A stretch of 64,000 nucleotides of DNA, from positions 1,674,001-1,738,000 of the forward strand of contig NZ_JAHQYI010000001.1 of assembly GCF_019061125.1 (NCBI RefSeq). The letters run 5' to 3'. The notes under the pieces are model-generated. The model was not told where the DNA came from and did not search any database. It worked only from the letters and a program-made list of their open reading frames with translations. Positions 9,617-19,109 of this stretch are shown one piece after another; within the stretch, counting starts at the first letter, position 1, and each line of letters begins with the position of its first letter. Origin of the DNA: Microbacterium sp. NC79 (GTDB taxonomy: Bacteria; Actinomycetota; Actinomycetes; Actinomycetales; Microbacteriaceae). The position numbers were made by a program, and so were the translations under genes.

Positions 9617-10246
9617 TTACTGACCGAGGGCGCGGGCCAGCTTCGACGCCGACGACGCGGCGCGTGCGCCCTGCGCGTAAGCAATGTCACGGGCCGCCGC
9701 AAACAACGCGGTGCGAAGCGTGCGGTCGGTGGGGGCTGCGGAGCCAAGCTCAAACTCCCATTCGCGCCACGTACGCTCTGTGCCTTCGCGGAGATCGACA
9801 GCAATAACGCGGTCATCGACAAACTCAGCGACCACTCCCCCCTGCGCGTCGCGGAGGATGTAGGCGTCTCGTTCGCTACGGATTCGCGCAAGCGGAACCA
9901 GGAGTCCTGGCGCCCACGTGGCTGCGGTTTCGCGAATGGCTTCGGGAATGTCGTGATCGTCGCCCAGCGGCCAGTGCAATTCGACGCGAGCTTCATCGAT
10001 CAGCGGCCCCTTTAAATGCCAGCCGGCATCAGGGCCACCCGTCCGTCGACGAATCGCGACGCCACGGCGTCCGAGCCCCGCCTCAGCAGTGTCGACGTAG
10101 TGGGCGTCGAGGCTGCGGTGTTCCGGCCCTTCCACCGAGGCAATACCAGCTAGCGTTGCCCAATCGGGTACGGCCGTGTCGGCGTCGACGTCGTAGGTGT
10201 GCTCGATCTCGATTGAGCGTTCTGGTTCAGTCGTCGGCGGGGTCAA
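9617..10246 (-). CDS. CYTH-domain protein (triphosphate tunnel family)
   Basis: The core SIEIEHTYDVD carries the ExExK-like family signature in the weaker form EIEH. Downstream, RRGVAIRRRTGGPDAGWHLKG supplies the basic residues that bind triphosphate in CYTH proteins, and EWEFELG and FVDDRV supply acidic ones. Members hydrolyse inorganic tripolyphosphate or thiamine triphosphate or bind nucleotides; which applies here is not decidable. TTG at 10246 gives about 209 residues; the frame extends to ATG 10321 but that part overlaps the upstream gene heavily. The overlap with the preceding small gene suggests co-translation. Confidence 0.8.
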   Translation of the reverse strand: MTPPTTEPERSIEIEHTYDVDADTAVPDWATLAGIASVEGPEHRSLDAHYVDTAEAGLGRRGVAIRRRTGGPDAGWHLKGPLIDEARVELHWPLGDDHDIPEAIRETAATWAPGLLVPLARIRSERDAYILRDAQGGVVAEFVDDRVIAVDLREGTERTWREWEFELGSAAPTDRTLRTALFAAARDIAYAQGARAASSASKLARALGQ

Positions 10247-10448
10247 GGGGTTCCGTGGACTCGTCGTAGGCAAAAGCGATCTGTGTTGCGCCGTCGCTGT
10301 CGCCGGTGTTCTCTGCGGCACCGACGCGGCGGTAGATCAGCTGCCCCTCGGAATACGGCAGGATGAGTTGCGTTTCGTCAGCATCTTTCATCGGGATGAA
10401 CTGACCGTCGAGCGGACCGCCCGTGAGTCGTGCAATAGCCATGACCAC
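10227..10448 (-). CDS. Small conserved-looking protein, 73 aa, unknown
   Basis: A short acidic protein (AIARLTGGPLDGQFIPMKDA, then QLIYRRVGAAENTGD) with no membrane segment and no recognised catalytic motif. It starts at GTG 10448 or ATG 10442, without a clear ribosome binding site, and overlaps the start of the CYTH gene. The GGPLDGQ opening resembles small hypothetical proteins I have seen in actinobacteria, but I assign no function. Confidence 0.6.
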   Translation of the reverse strand: MVMAIARLTGGPLDGQFIPMKDADETQLILPYSEGQLIYRRVGAAENTGDSDGATQIAFAYDESTEPLDPADD

Positions 10449-10573
10449 ACTGTAGACCAGGGGTACCGCAACGAGCTACGCCACACGCGAGTGCGCCAGA
10501 CGTGCACAAATTTCAGGCTCTCATTCTTCTCATTTTCCTCATGAATTCCTCCTGGTTCCGCTGTCGCCATCTT

Positions 10574-11191
10574 TCAGAAGAAGAGACTGACGGCCAGCGC
10601 ACCCCACGCCCCAAGAATTAAGAAGGGGCCGAGCGGTATTGCGGAGGCAAGAGTCGCCTTTCGCGCGCCGATCAAGAACACGGCGAATATCGTCGCCGAC
10701 AGCAGCGCACACACCAGTGCGATGAGGAGGGCAGGCGGGTGCAGCCAGCCGAGAACGGTCGCCAACAGGGCTGCCAGCTTGACGTCACCGCCACCCAACC
10801 CGGTGCCGGGAAGCAAAGCGACGGCGAAGAGAACGATACCGGCGGCGACGCCGAGTGCCAGCCCGCGCAGTGCGGCGCCAGCATCAGCCCCAGCAAGCCA
10901 AGCGACGAACATGCCAAGGAGCACTCCGACAGCCGTGGGCACAAGGAGAACGTGCGGCAGGAGGTGGTGCGTGAAGTCAGTAATGACCAGGCAAGCACAG
11001 GAAAGCGCGAGCCCACTCAGCGTCACAGTAATTACGGCATTACTCACCCACCCGCCTGCGGGGTTGGCGCCTTCAAAACCACCACCAAGCCAGAAGATGA
11101 GCGTGAGGGCGACCCCGACGACAGTCAGCCCCACCATGGCGACGGTATGGGCGTGAAGTGCTTCGCGTGTTTTTTGGTGCGTTGACCGCAT
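10574..11191 (-). CDS. Prepilin peptidase, A24 family
   Basis: An integral-membrane aspartyl peptidase that cleaves the leader of type IV/Tad-type pilins. About 205 residues with five to six hydrophobic segments. The two catalytic Asp motifs are present: CLVITDFTHHLLPHVLL and GLGGGDVKLAALLA. The ATG at 11191 has GGAGGG just upstream; the frame could extend 20 codons to 11251. No pilin or secretion genes lie nearby, so its substrate must be encoded elsewhere. Confidence 0.9.
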   Translation of the reverse strand: MRSTHQKTREALHAHTVAMVGLTVVGVALTLIFWLGGGFEGANPAGGWVSNAVITVTLSGLALSCACLVITDFTHHLLPHVLLVPTAVGVLLGMFVAWLAGADAGAALRGLALGVAAGIVLFAVALLPGTGLGGGDVKLAALLATVLGWLHPPALLIALVCALLSATIFAVFLIGARKATLASAIPLGPFLILGAWGALAVSLFF

Positions 11192-11265
11192 TGACCCTCC
11201 CAGGTGGGAGCGTACTGAGTGCGGCATGCCCGTGGGGTGACTCGCAGCCACCTGTGGACAAAAAA

Positions 11266-11310
11266 GGATTCGGCCCGGCCTCGTGGGGACGAATGGGCCG
11301 GACCGAATCC
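11266..11310. terminator. Long hairpin in a 290-bp gap (11252-11541)
   Basis: GGATTCGGCCCGGCC pairs with GGGCCGGACCGAATCC across a 14-base loop with a single mismatch. A second, weaker hairpin (GACAGT/ACTGTC, 11312-11331) follows. No coding frame is convincing in 11252-11541, so the hairpin either terminates an unrecognised transcript or is a structured leader. Apart from these hairpins I see nothing in the gap. Confidence 0.55.
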
Positions 11311-11541
11311 TGACAGTCTTCAGAAACTGTCTTGGTCTGGTATTGCGGACTCCGCGAAACGAACTAAGGGGTGTTCGACTTCTCGCAGTGCGGATATCCG
11401 CGCCAGGGACTTCTTAATCATGAGACAGTTCTCATAAAGATGCAAGTCCATTCGAGAATATTTCCCGGATTTTGTGCACGAGATCGACCCCATCTCGCAT
11501 CCATCACGCCTTCGCTAGCGATTACCTACAAAGTGATCTGA

Positions 11542-11838
11542 TTAGCCGTCAATAACATCCAAATGAATTGAACAGACATCCCCCACCGCGATGCCTGCCG
11601 TCTCTCGGATCGCGCGCTTAATGGGCAGGATGTAGCCCCGCTCTTGCTTGCTCGGGAATATCGAGGTGCTCCACTCCTGATCACCAAGGTGTGCACGCAC
11701 GCGAACGGAACCAAACCCGCGGGGTGCGCGTGGGATCTCACGAATCATGTCGGAGAGTTCCGTTGGCACCGTGACAAAGGTCCAGGCTTCCGCCTTGGCC
11801 TCCCACAACCACAGCGGGGATTCAAACTCGATTCGCAT
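11542..11838 (-). CDS. DUF1905-domain protein
   Basis: A 98-residue single-domain protein with the DUF1905 pattern: FVTVPTELSDMIREI, GFGSVRVRAHLGDQEWSTSIFP, YILPIKRAIRETAGIAVGD. It is a small beta-barrel family of unknown biochemical role, often fused to or paired with YdeI-like domains. No partner is present here. It diverges from the SOS mutasome operon. Confidence 0.85.
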   Translation of the reverse strand: MRIEFESPLWLWEAKAEAWTFVTVPTELSDMIREIPRAPRGFGSVRVRAHLGDQEWSTSIFPSKQERGYILPIKRAIRETAGIAVGDVCSIHLDVIDG

Positions 11839-11917
11839 AGCTGAACCCTAACGTCACGGCCTCGTGAAAGCCGATTATCGCCAATGTCTGATCTTCGATG
11901 TAGCGTCGTTGGAAAGG

Positions 11918-11946
11918 TTGATAATATCGAACATACTTTCTAGGAT
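11918..11946 (+). promoter_or_regulatory. Promoter of imuA' with LexA-like box
   Basis: TTGATA (11918-11923), a 17-bp spacer and TAGGAT (11941-11946) form a good housekeeping promoter. Inside it, TCGAACATACTTTCTA (11927-11942) matches the actinobacterial SOS box TCGAAC-N4-GTTCGA well in its left half and partly in its right half. The expected start site falls at or next to the ATG at 11953, so the mRNA may be leaderless. Confidence 0.72.
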
Positions 11947-11952
11947 GAGATT

Positions 11953-12681
11953 ATGGCTGTTCCCCTCCGCGCGAGTTCTGCTCCCGCGTCGCTGCAAGGT
12001 CTGCGTGAGCAGATTGAGCGTGCTGAACGCCGCCGCGCAGACACCGCAGTCATTCCGGTCTCTGCTCCCCTGGTTCCATTGTTCTTCGATGGCGGCTTAA
12101 AACCAGGCGCAACATATTCGATCGATTCATCAATCAGCGTGATGTTGTCTCTCATGGCAGAGCCCTCAACAGGGGGGTCATGGTGTGCGGCGGTGGGTTT
12201 TGATTCACTTTCCGCCGAAGCTGCCGAAGGTTTCGGCATCGCGTTGGAGCGTTTTGTTATGGTTCCGCGCCCAGGCGATCGCTGGTTGGCGGTGGTGGCC
12301 GCTCTCGCTGAGGTCATTCCGGTGATCGCGATCCGTCCGCCACATCGGCCTCGCGATGCTGATGTGGCTCGTCTCAGCGCCCGATTGCGCGAACGCGGCG
12401 GGGTTCTCTTAGTGCTCGGTGAGTGGCCTGGCACGGAGGCGACGCTGTCGATCTCGGAGAGCAATTGGCGTGGCATTGGCAACGGATACGGGGCGTTACA
12501 GTCACGCGCCGTAACCATCTCAGCCCGCGGACGGCGGTTTCCCGCGACCCGCCGCACCCGAGTATTACTTCCTGGCCCCACCGGCGCCGTGGTTCCGTTC
12601 ACTCCCCCGGCTGCCCCCGTTCTGGCGCCGGTCGACACGGCTCCCACCGATCGTCGCGCACATCTCACGGCTCTCGCATGA
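11953..12681 (+). CDS. imuA': ImuA'-like RecA-fold accessory protein of the mutasome
   Basis: A 242-residue protein in the position of ImuA' upstream of imuB and dnaE2. It has the layout of a degenerate RecA-like protein: LREQIERAERRRADTAV at the start, GLKPGATYSIDSS where RecA has its P-loop (no intact GKT), then SWCAAVGFDSLSAEAAEGFG and VIPVIAIRPPHR. The mycobacterial ImuA' is needed for DnaE2-dependent damage mutagenesis. Its stop overlaps the imuB ATG (ATGA), so the three genes are coupled. Assignment rests mainly on context. Confidence 0.82.
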   Translation: MAVPLRASSAPASLQGLREQIERAERRRADTAVIPVSAPLVPLFFDGGLKPGATYSIDSSISVMLSLMAEPSTGGSWCAAVGFDSLSAEAAEGFGIALERFVMVPRPGDRWLAVVAALAEVIPVIAIRPPHRPRDADVARLSARLRERGGVLLVLGEWPGTEATLSISESNWRGIGNGYGALQSRAVTISARGRRFPATRRTRVLLPGPTGAVVPFTPPAAPVLAPVDTAPTDRRAHLTALA

Positions 12682-14243
12682 CAACGACAACCACACCTCC
12701 ACCACAGCGCACGATCGCCCTGTGGTTTCCCGATTGGCCGGTAACAGCGCGTGCGCTCACGACGCCAACCGGCTGGATCCCCGACGCCCCCGTTGCCGTC
12801 ACCCACGGCAATACCATCGTGGCGTGTTCCGCAGCGGCCCGCGCTGCCGGCGTGCGACGCGGGCAACGACGCCGCGACGCACAGGCGACGTGTGCTGACC
12901 TCCGTCTCATGCCGCATGACCCTGATCGTGATGCGCGCGCGTTTAGCCCCGTCGTCTCCCGCGTTGAGGCGCAGGCTCCTGGCGTTCACATTGTGCGTCC
13001 TGGGTTATGCATGCTGCGTTCCCGTGGCCCTTCCCGGTACTACGGAGGCGAACGAGAAGCCGCACGTGTACTCATTGAAGCGGCGCGAGAACACGGCGTA
13101 GATACCGTTCATGCAGGTATCGCTGATGGCCCGTTTACGGCCGAGCAAGCAGCACGCACTGCTCTCGTTGATGCCGCAGAACAGCGCATTCGCATCGTCG
13201 CTGTCGGCGAGGCTGCGACTTTTCTCGCCCCCCTTCCGATCGCAATTCTCGACGACTCCGATATCGCCAGTCTGCTCTCGCGCCTCGGCGTGCATACGCT
13301 CGGACAGTTTGCCGCACTTGATGAAGCGCTCGTGAGAGACCGCCTCTCGGCGCGCGGGGCGCTGTTGCAGGCGTTGGCAGGCGGGCGCGATTCGCGAGAG
13401 ATGACGCCGCGCGTGCCGCCACCAGAGCTTGCTCGTGAAATCGCTTTTGAGCCGCCGCTGGAGATTGCGGAGCAGGTCGCGTTTGCCGTACGCCAAACGG
13501 CCGATGAGGTTATCGCTGCGGTCGCCGCTGCGGCGTTGGTGTGCACAGAGATTCGTGTTGAGTTCACCGATGATCGCGACATCATGTCTGACCGCGTATG
13601 GCTTCATCCAACATGTTTTGATGCCGCAGCCCTCGTTGACCGCGTGCGTTGGCAACTCCAGGCGGCATGGGAAAAATCAGATCAGGTGCAGAACCCGATC
13701 GCGAAGGTGAGGCTGATTCCGGAGGCGGTGGATAGTGCCGTGCACCATCAGCCCGCGCTCGTCGGGCGAGGGCCAGACCAGCGTGTTCACCATGCGCTCT
13801 CCCGCGTGCAGGCAATTCTCGGGCATCGGGGCGTGGTGACCGCTGAGATCACTGGCGGACGACTTCTCGATGACCGCCAGCACATGGTTCCGTGGGGCGA
13901 CCGTGTTGTGACAACTGCCGCGCGCGACCGCCCGTGGCCCGGCCACCTCGAGCCTCCACTACCGACAACACTGGCACCGGATGACCAAATCGATGTGTTG
14001 ACCGCGACCGGAGAACGTGTGCATGTCACCGACCGGGGCGACACCACCGGAACCCCAGAGTATTTCGTCGTCGGGCGCCAGCGCCTCCGGCTTTCTTCCT
14101 GGGCGGGTCCGTGGCCACTCGCGGAGCGTTTCTGGCTGGAGCAACAGCCGCGATATCGCTTTCAGGTCGTGGATGAGCACTCTCGTGCATGGGTGGTGCT
14201 GTACGACGACGCCCGGTGGCGCGCCGAAGGGAGGTATGACTGA
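12678..14243 (+). CDS. imuB: ImuB, inactive Y-family polymerase-like adaptor
   Basis: 521 residues. The N-terminus (RTIALWFPDWPVTARAL) has the Y-family fold but lacks the usual catalytic acidic pattern. It contains RVEAQAPGVHIVRPGLCMLRSRG, the little-finger region LASRLGVHTLGQFAALDE in the form LLSRLGVHTLGQFAALDE, and a C-terminal unstructured tail. ImuB bridges DnaE2 and the beta clamp in SOS-induced lesion bypass. The ATG at 12678 overlaps the upstream stop; an open frame back to 12423 is a by-product of the overlap. DnaE2 starts one base before its stop ends. Confidence 0.9.
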   Translation: MTTTTTPPPQRTIALWFPDWPVTARALTTPTGWIPDAPVAVTHGNTIVACSAAARAAGVRRGQRRRDAQATCADLRLMPHDPDRDARAFSPVVSRVEAQAPGVHIVRPGLCMLRSRGPSRYYGGEREAARVLIEAAREHGVDTVHAGIADGPFTAEQAARTALVDAAEQRIRIVAVGEAATFLAPLPIAILDDSDIASLLSRLGVHTLGQFAALDEALVRDRLSARGALLQALAGGRDSREMTPRVPPPELAREIAFEPPLEIAEQVAFAVRQTADEVIAAVAAAALVCTEIRVEFTDDRDIMSDRVWLHPTCFDAAALVDRVRWQLQAAWEKSDQVQNPIAKVRLIPEAVDSAVHHQPALVGRGPDQRVHHALSRVQAILGHRGVVTAEITGGRLLDDRQHMVPWGDRVVTTAARDRPWPGHLEPPLPTTLAPDDQIDVLTATGERVHVTDRGDTTGTPEYFVVGRQRLRLSSWAGPWPLAERFWLEQQPRYRFQVVDEHSRAWVVLYDDARWRAEGRYD

Positions 14244-17200
14244 TGGGTTTTTCGAATCCCCCCATCTCATGGTCCGAACTCGAGCGCACGCTCACCGAAA
14301 CCCGGCGCGCCAAGACGACGCCCACCGGTGCGGACGGCGGCGATTCCCCCGCTTGGTCGCACAAGCGCGGTGAATACGTTGCCCCGCCAAGGCAACGGCC
14401 TGACGATGCGGTTCCGTATGCAGAGCTACACGCACACTCTTCGTTCTCCTTTCTCGATGGCGCTTCTAGCCCGGAAGAACTCGTCGAAGAGGCAGATCGT
14501 CTTGGGCTCCACGCGATGGCGATAACCGATCATGACGGCTTCTACGGCATCGTGCGGTTCGCGGAGGCTGCCGAGCAAACTGACCTCAAGACTGTGTTTG
14601 GTAGCGAACTGTCGTTGCAATTGCCGAGCAGACAAAACGGTGAGGCTGATCCGGTTGGCACGCATTTGTTGGTGCTCGCGCGGGGTGAGCAAGGCTATCA
14701 CCGGCTTGCAGGCGCTCTCACCCGTGGCCAGCTGCAGGGCGGGCAAAAAGGACGCCCTGTGTATGTCTGGGAAGAACTTGCCGCGGCTTCTGGCCAGGAG
14801 TGGGCCGTTCTTACCGGCTGTAGAAAGAGCTCGGTGCGCCAAGCGCTGGACATCAGCGAAAGCGCCGCTTCACAAGAACTTGATCGCCTCACCGCGCTCT
14901 TCGGCCACGACAATGTGTACGTCGAACTCACCGATCAGGGAGATCCGCGTGACACCGCGCGCAACGATGCCCTTGCCGCGCTCGCAGTCAAACATCGCCT
15001 CCCAACCCTTGCCACAAACAACGTGCACTACGCCACGCCCCCGCAAGCCCGGTTGCACGCTGCGGTCGCTGCGGTACGCGCAAACCGCAGCATGGAAGAG
15101 CTCGACGGGTGGCTCCCCGCAAGCGGCGGCGCGTTCCTGCGCTCAGGCGCGGAGATGACGGCACGGTTCCGGCGCTACCCAGGGGCGGTAGCAAACACGG
15201 TGACGCTGGCCGACGAAGTGGCTTTTCCCCTCCGCCGAGCGCGTCCTGCACTCCCCAAACAGGAGGTTCCTGACGGCCACACGCCGATGAGTTGGCTTCG
15301 CCACCTGGTGTGGGAGGCGGTGCCAGACAAATACCCCAACCTGACGCCAGAAGATCGAGATCGCATCAATAGAGAGCTCGATGTGATCGAGCGTAAAGAT
15401 TTTCCTGGCTATTTCCTCATCGTCCACGACATCGTGCAAGAAGCACGGCGGCGTGGCATCCTCTGTCAGGGCCGCGGTTCTGCGGCAAACAGCGCGGTGT
15501 GTTATCTCCTCCATATCACCGCCGTGGATGCGATCGCGTACGGCCTGCCGTTTGAGCGCTTCTTATCGACTCTTCGTCATGAAGAGCCGGATATCGACGT
15601 CGACTTTGACTCCGATCGTCGCGAAGAAATTATTCAGTGGGTGTACGGCCGGTACGGGCGTGAGCGCGCTGCACAGGTCGCCAACGTCATTCAGTACCGC
15701 CCCAAGAATGCGGTGCGCGATATGGCTAAGGCGCTGGGGTACTCCACAGGTCAACAGGACGCCTGGTCGAAGCAGGTCGAGCGTTGGGGTGCCGAGCTGT
15801 CAACCCAAACCGCTCACGATATTCCCGACCAGGTCATCGAGTACGCCACTGAACTTCTCAAAGCACCGCGACACCTGGGTATTCACTCGGGTGGCATGGT
15901 GCTCACGGATCGCCCGGTCGGTGAGGTCGTACCTGTCGAACACGCCACAAAAGAGAACCGCACCGTCATTCAGTGGGACAAAGACGACGCCGCTTGGATG
16001 GGGCTCGTGAAGTTTGATCTGCTCGGCCTTGGCATGCTGGCCGCCCTCCAACACTGCTTCGACCTCATCGCTGAGACCACGGGTGAGCGCTGGGCGCTCG
16101 ACACCATCCCCAAAGAAGAAAAGGGCGTGTACGACATGCTGTGCCGCGCCGACTCTATCGGCGTCTTCCAGGTTGAGTCCCGCGCACAAATGGGTCTCCT
16201 CCCCCGTCTCCAGCCACGCCGGTTCTACGAACTCGTCATTCAGATCGCCCTGATTCGTCCCGGCCCCATTCAAGGTGGTGCGGTACACCCGTTCGTGCGG
16301 CGCAAGCTGGGCCAGGAGAAGGTCACGTACCCGCACCCCAAGCTCAAGCCCGTGCTGGAGCGCACCATGGGCATACCGGTCTTCCAAGAGCAGCTCATGC
16401 AGATGGCTATGGCCATCGGTAACTGTTCTGGTGAAGACGCCGATCTCCTTCGTCGTGCGATGGGTTCCAAGCGGGGGCTTGAGCGTATCGATTCATTGAA
16501 AGAGAAGCTGTATGCCGGTATGGCGAGCAACGGGCTGAGCGGCGAAGAAGCCGACGCGATCTACACAAAGATTCAAGCGTTCGCGAACTTCGGGTTCGCC
16601 GAATCCCACTCGCTCTCGTTCGGGCTTTTGGTGTACGCCAGTTCCTGGCTCAAGTTGCACTATCCAGCCGCGTTTCTCGCCGGACTCCTCCGCTCCCAGC
16701 CGATGGGGTTCTACTCGCCAGCGACTCTAGTTGCTGACGCCCGCCGTCATGGCGTGCAGGTCTTACGTCCTGATCTCGCGCTCTCCGAAGCCACCGACGG
16801 CATGGAAGCGCTGGGCGATGACACCTCGCCCACCGGACTCGAGCAGTGCACGCATCGAGAACAATCGCCCGTCGGCGTCTTCGACATCAACGAGCCAGAA
16901 GATACCGCACGGCATCGTCGCGATGGCGCTTTTGCGGTCAGGCTCGGTCTCGCCGGTGTGACAGGTGTCGGTGAGACAACCGCGCAACGCATCGTGAGTG
17001 AGCGGCGCCAGAACGGCATGTTCCGCGACCTTCACGATCTGGTGCGCCGCACCGGCGTCACCTCGACGCAAGTCGAAGCACTAGCCACAGCCGGTGCCTT
17101 CGATTGCCTCGGTATTTCGCGGCGCGAAGCGCTCTGGCTTGCAGGCAACGCGGCGCTTGACCGCCCCGAGTTTCTCCCCGGTACCGTCATGGCTGTGCAG

Positions 17201-17635
17201 CCGCCGCTGTTCACCGATCCCACGAGCTACGAGACGCTTGCATCCGATCTCTGGGCAACCGGAGTATCCACCACCGACCATCCGATGACACATTTCCGCG
17301 CACAGCTTGATGCACGCGGGGTTCTCACCTCACGAGAATTGCGGAACCATGAGAATGAGCGCCGCGTGTACGTTGCGGGGCTCGTGACACACCGACAGCG
17401 CCCGGCAACGGCCTCAGGCATCACCTTCATCAACCTCGAAGACGAAGCCGGACTCACCAACGTGATCTGTTCCGTCGGCGTATGGCAAAAGTATCGTGCC
17501 ATCGTGCGCGACTCCCCCGCGCTCATTGCGCGCGGCATTTTGGAGCGTTCCCCTGAGGGCGTCACGAACCTCATCGCGGATGCCTTCGAAGACCTCCGGG
17601 TGGGGCTACAGCACAACTCACGAGACTTCCGCTGA
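14243..17635 (+). CDS. dnaE2: Error-prone DNA polymerase DnaE2 (ImuC)
   Basis: A C-family DNA polymerase of 1130 residues doing damage-induced error-prone synthesis. It has an N-terminal PHP domain (YAELHAHSSFSFLDGAS near residue 60 and AITDHDGFYGIVRFAE), the catalytic palm with PDIDVDFDSDRREE near residue 450, the fingers/helix-hairpin-helix region (VTGVGETTAQRIVSE), and a C-terminal OB fold (VYVAGLVTHRQRPAT). GGGAGG precedes the ATG by eight bases, and the start overlaps the imuB stop (TGATG). It ends before a very strong hairpin. Confidence 0.96.
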   Translation: MGFSNPPISWSELERTLTETRRAKTTPTGADGGDSPAWSHKRGEYVAPPRQRPDDAVPYAELHAHSSFSFLDGASSPEELVEEADRLGLHAMAITDHDGFYGIVRFAEAAEQTDLKTVFGSELSLQLPSRQNGEADPVGTHLLVLARGEQGYHRLAGALTRGQLQGGQKGRPVYVWEELAAASGQEWAVLTGCRKSSVRQALDISESAASQELDRLTALFGHDNVYVELTDQGDPRDTARNDALAALAVKHRLPTLATNNVHYATPPQARLHAAVAAVRANRSMEELDGWLPASGGAFLRSGAEMTARFRRYPGAVANTVTLADEVAFPLRRARPALPKQEVPDGHTPMSWLRHLVWEAVPDKYPNLTPEDRDRINRELDVIERKDFPGYFLIVHDIVQEARRRGILCQGRGSAANSAVCYLLHITAVDAIAYGLPFERFLSTLRHEEPDIDVDFDSDRREEIIQWVYGRYGRERAAQVANVIQYRPKNAVRDMAKALGYSTGQQDAWSKQVERWGAELSTQTAHDIPDQVIEYATELLKAPRHLGIHSGGMVLTDRPVGEVVPVEHATKENRTVIQWDKDDAAWMGLVKFDLLGLGMLAALQHCFDLIAETTGERWALDTIPKEEKGVYDMLCRADSIGVFQVESRAQMGLLPRLQPRRFYELVIQIALIRPGPIQGGAVHPFVRRKLGQEKVTYPHPKLKPVLERTMGIPVFQEQLMQMAMAIGNCSGEDADLLRRAMGSKRGLERIDSLKEKLYAGMASNGLSGEEADAIYTKIQAFANFGFAESHSLSFGLLVYASSWLKLHYPAAFLAGLLRSQPMGFYSPATLVADARRHGVQVLRPDLALSEATDGMEALGDDTSPTGLEQCTHREQSPVGVFDINEPEDTARHRRDGAFAVRLGLAGVTGVGETTAQRIVSERRQNGMFRDLHDLVRRTGVTSTQVEALATAGAFDCLGISRREALWLAGNAALDRPEFLPGTVMAVQPPLFTDPTSYETLASDLWATGVSTTDHPMTHFRAQLDARGVLTSRELRNHENERRVYVAGLVTHRQRPATASGITFINLEDEAGLTNVICSVGVWQKYRAIVRDSPALIARGILERSPEGVTNLIADAFEDLRVGLQHNSRDFR

Positions 17636-17701
17636 TTCCCTGCCAACGACAACAGACACACGCCCACGTCGTCGCCGGCTTCTGCCATGGTTCCGGAAAC
17701 G

Positions 17702-17741
17702 CATGGGGGCCCGGGTGCGGAAACGCATCCGGGCCCCCATG
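17702..17741. terminator. Strong terminator between dnaE2 and hmp
   Basis: An 18-bp perfect stem (CATGGGGGCCCGGGTGCG) closed by a GAAA tetraloop lies between convergent genes. No T run follows on either strand, as is common in high-GC actinobacteria. Confidence 0.88.
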
Positions 17742-17753
17742 GCGGTGAACTCC

Positions 17754-18974
17754 TTACGCGGCAGCGATATCAGGCTGCTGCGCCCACAGGTCGGGTCCGA
17801 AAACCTCGTAGTGGATGCGGTCGCTCGCCACCCCGCGGCTGATCAGGGTGGTGCGCGCTGCCTGCATGAAGGCGAGCGGACCACACATGAATACGCGTGG
17901 GTTCACCGGCAGGTCAACATCGTCGAGGTTCATGTAGCCGGGCTTTGCCGGGTGGATCGTCGGCGCAACATCGGCACCCGCCTCGTACCAGTTCTGCGCC
18001 TTGGCGTCACCCATTGACACGATCTGGCTCCGCAACGATGAGTACAGTGCGTGCGAGTCGTGGTCGCGGTCGGCGTGGAACAGACGCACGGTGCGGTCGG
18101 GCTGACGGCGCGACAGGTCTTCCAAGATCGCGGCGACCGGCGTGATGCCGATGCCCGCCGACACCAGAACAAGCGGCTCGTCCGAGTTGTCGAGCACGAC
18201 GTCACCGGCAGGTTGCGACAGTTGCAGAACGGTTCCGGGCTTCGCGTTCTCGTACAACCACGTCGACACCTGGCCATCCGGAGTGCCGTTCACACCGTGC
18301 ACACGCTTGATCGTGACGCGCAGGGCGTCTCCGCGGGGTCCAGACGAGATCGTGTACTGGCGGGGCTGGCGCGTTCCATCCGGAAGGTCAACGGCGATAG
18401 CCACGTACTGGCCAGTGGTGTGCGCAGGTGTCTCACCACTAAGCGGCGCGAGAACGAGCGAGAATGCATCGCCAGATTCTTCAGAACGCTCAACGACACG
18501 GTATTCGCGCCACGGGTCATCCGGGTTGGTGCCGCCGAGTGCGTACAGTTTTGCTTCCTCGGCAATGAGAGCCGTGGCAAAAAGCCAGTACACCTCGTCC
18601 CATGCGGCGCGCACTTCCGGTGTGACCGCATCGCCGAGCACGGTGCCGACGGCGTCAAGGAGGTGGCGTCCGACGATCGTGTACGAACGCGCCGGAATGC
18701 CAAGCGAGACGTGCTTGTGCGCGATGCGCCGCATGACGGGCGAGAAATCCGGGGCATCCGGTGTGATGAGCTGGACGGCAAATGCAACGACAGACGCGGC
18801 CAGAGCCTTCGGCTGCTCGCCAATGGCCTGGTTGGCGCGGTTGAACACGTTCAGCAGTTCCGGGTGCGCTTCGAACATCGCCGGGTAGAACACACGGGTG
18901 ATGGCTTCAGCGTGTTCTGCGACGACGCCAGCGGTCGCGGCGACGATGGCTTCCGACGCGGGTGAGAGCTTCAT
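17754..18974 (-). CDS. hmp: Flavohemoglobin, nitric oxide dioxygenase
   Basis: A cytoplasmic enzyme oxidising NO to nitrate with O2 and NAD(P)H; it has 406 residues, the normal length. The N-terminal globin domain carries the heme-binding region RRIAHKHVSLGIPARSYTIV. The FAD domain has RQPRQYTISS and GQVSTWLYE, and the NAD domain has LVSAGIGITPVAAIL and VFMCGPLAFMQ. It diverges from a helix-turn-helix gene with three C-terminal cysteines, a likely NO or Fe-S-sensing regulator. The 135-bp interval shows no obvious palindrome. Confidence 0.96.
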   Translation of the reverse strand: MKLSPASEAIVAATAGVVAEHAEAITRVFYPAMFEAHPELLNVFNRANQAIGEQPKALAASVVAFAVQLITPDAPDFSPVMRRIAHKHVSLGIPARSYTIVGRHLLDAVGTVLGDAVTPEVRAAWDEVYWLFATALIAEEAKLYALGGTNPDDPWREYRVVERSEESGDAFSLVLAPLSGETPAHTTGQYVAIAVDLPDGTRQPRQYTISSGPRGDALRVTIKRVHGVNGTPDGQVSTWLYENAKPGTVLQLSQPAGDVVLDNSDEPLVLVSAGIGITPVAAILEDLSRRQPDRTVRLFHADRDHDSHALYSSLRSQIVSMGDAKAQNWYEAGADVAPTIHPAKPGYMNLDDVDLPVNPRVFMCGPLAFMQAARTTLISRGVASDRIHYEVFGPDLWAQQPDIAAA

Positions 18975-19109
18975 GGCTGTCCTTTTCTCGTTGCGGTTTC
19001 AGCAGCAGTTCCACTGTCGCCCGGATGCGTCGCGGCGATGATTTTTTTCACCGTTTTTATCCGGTCGCCCGCCCAGCGATCGTGCACATTCACGACCTAC
19101 CTTGGAGAC

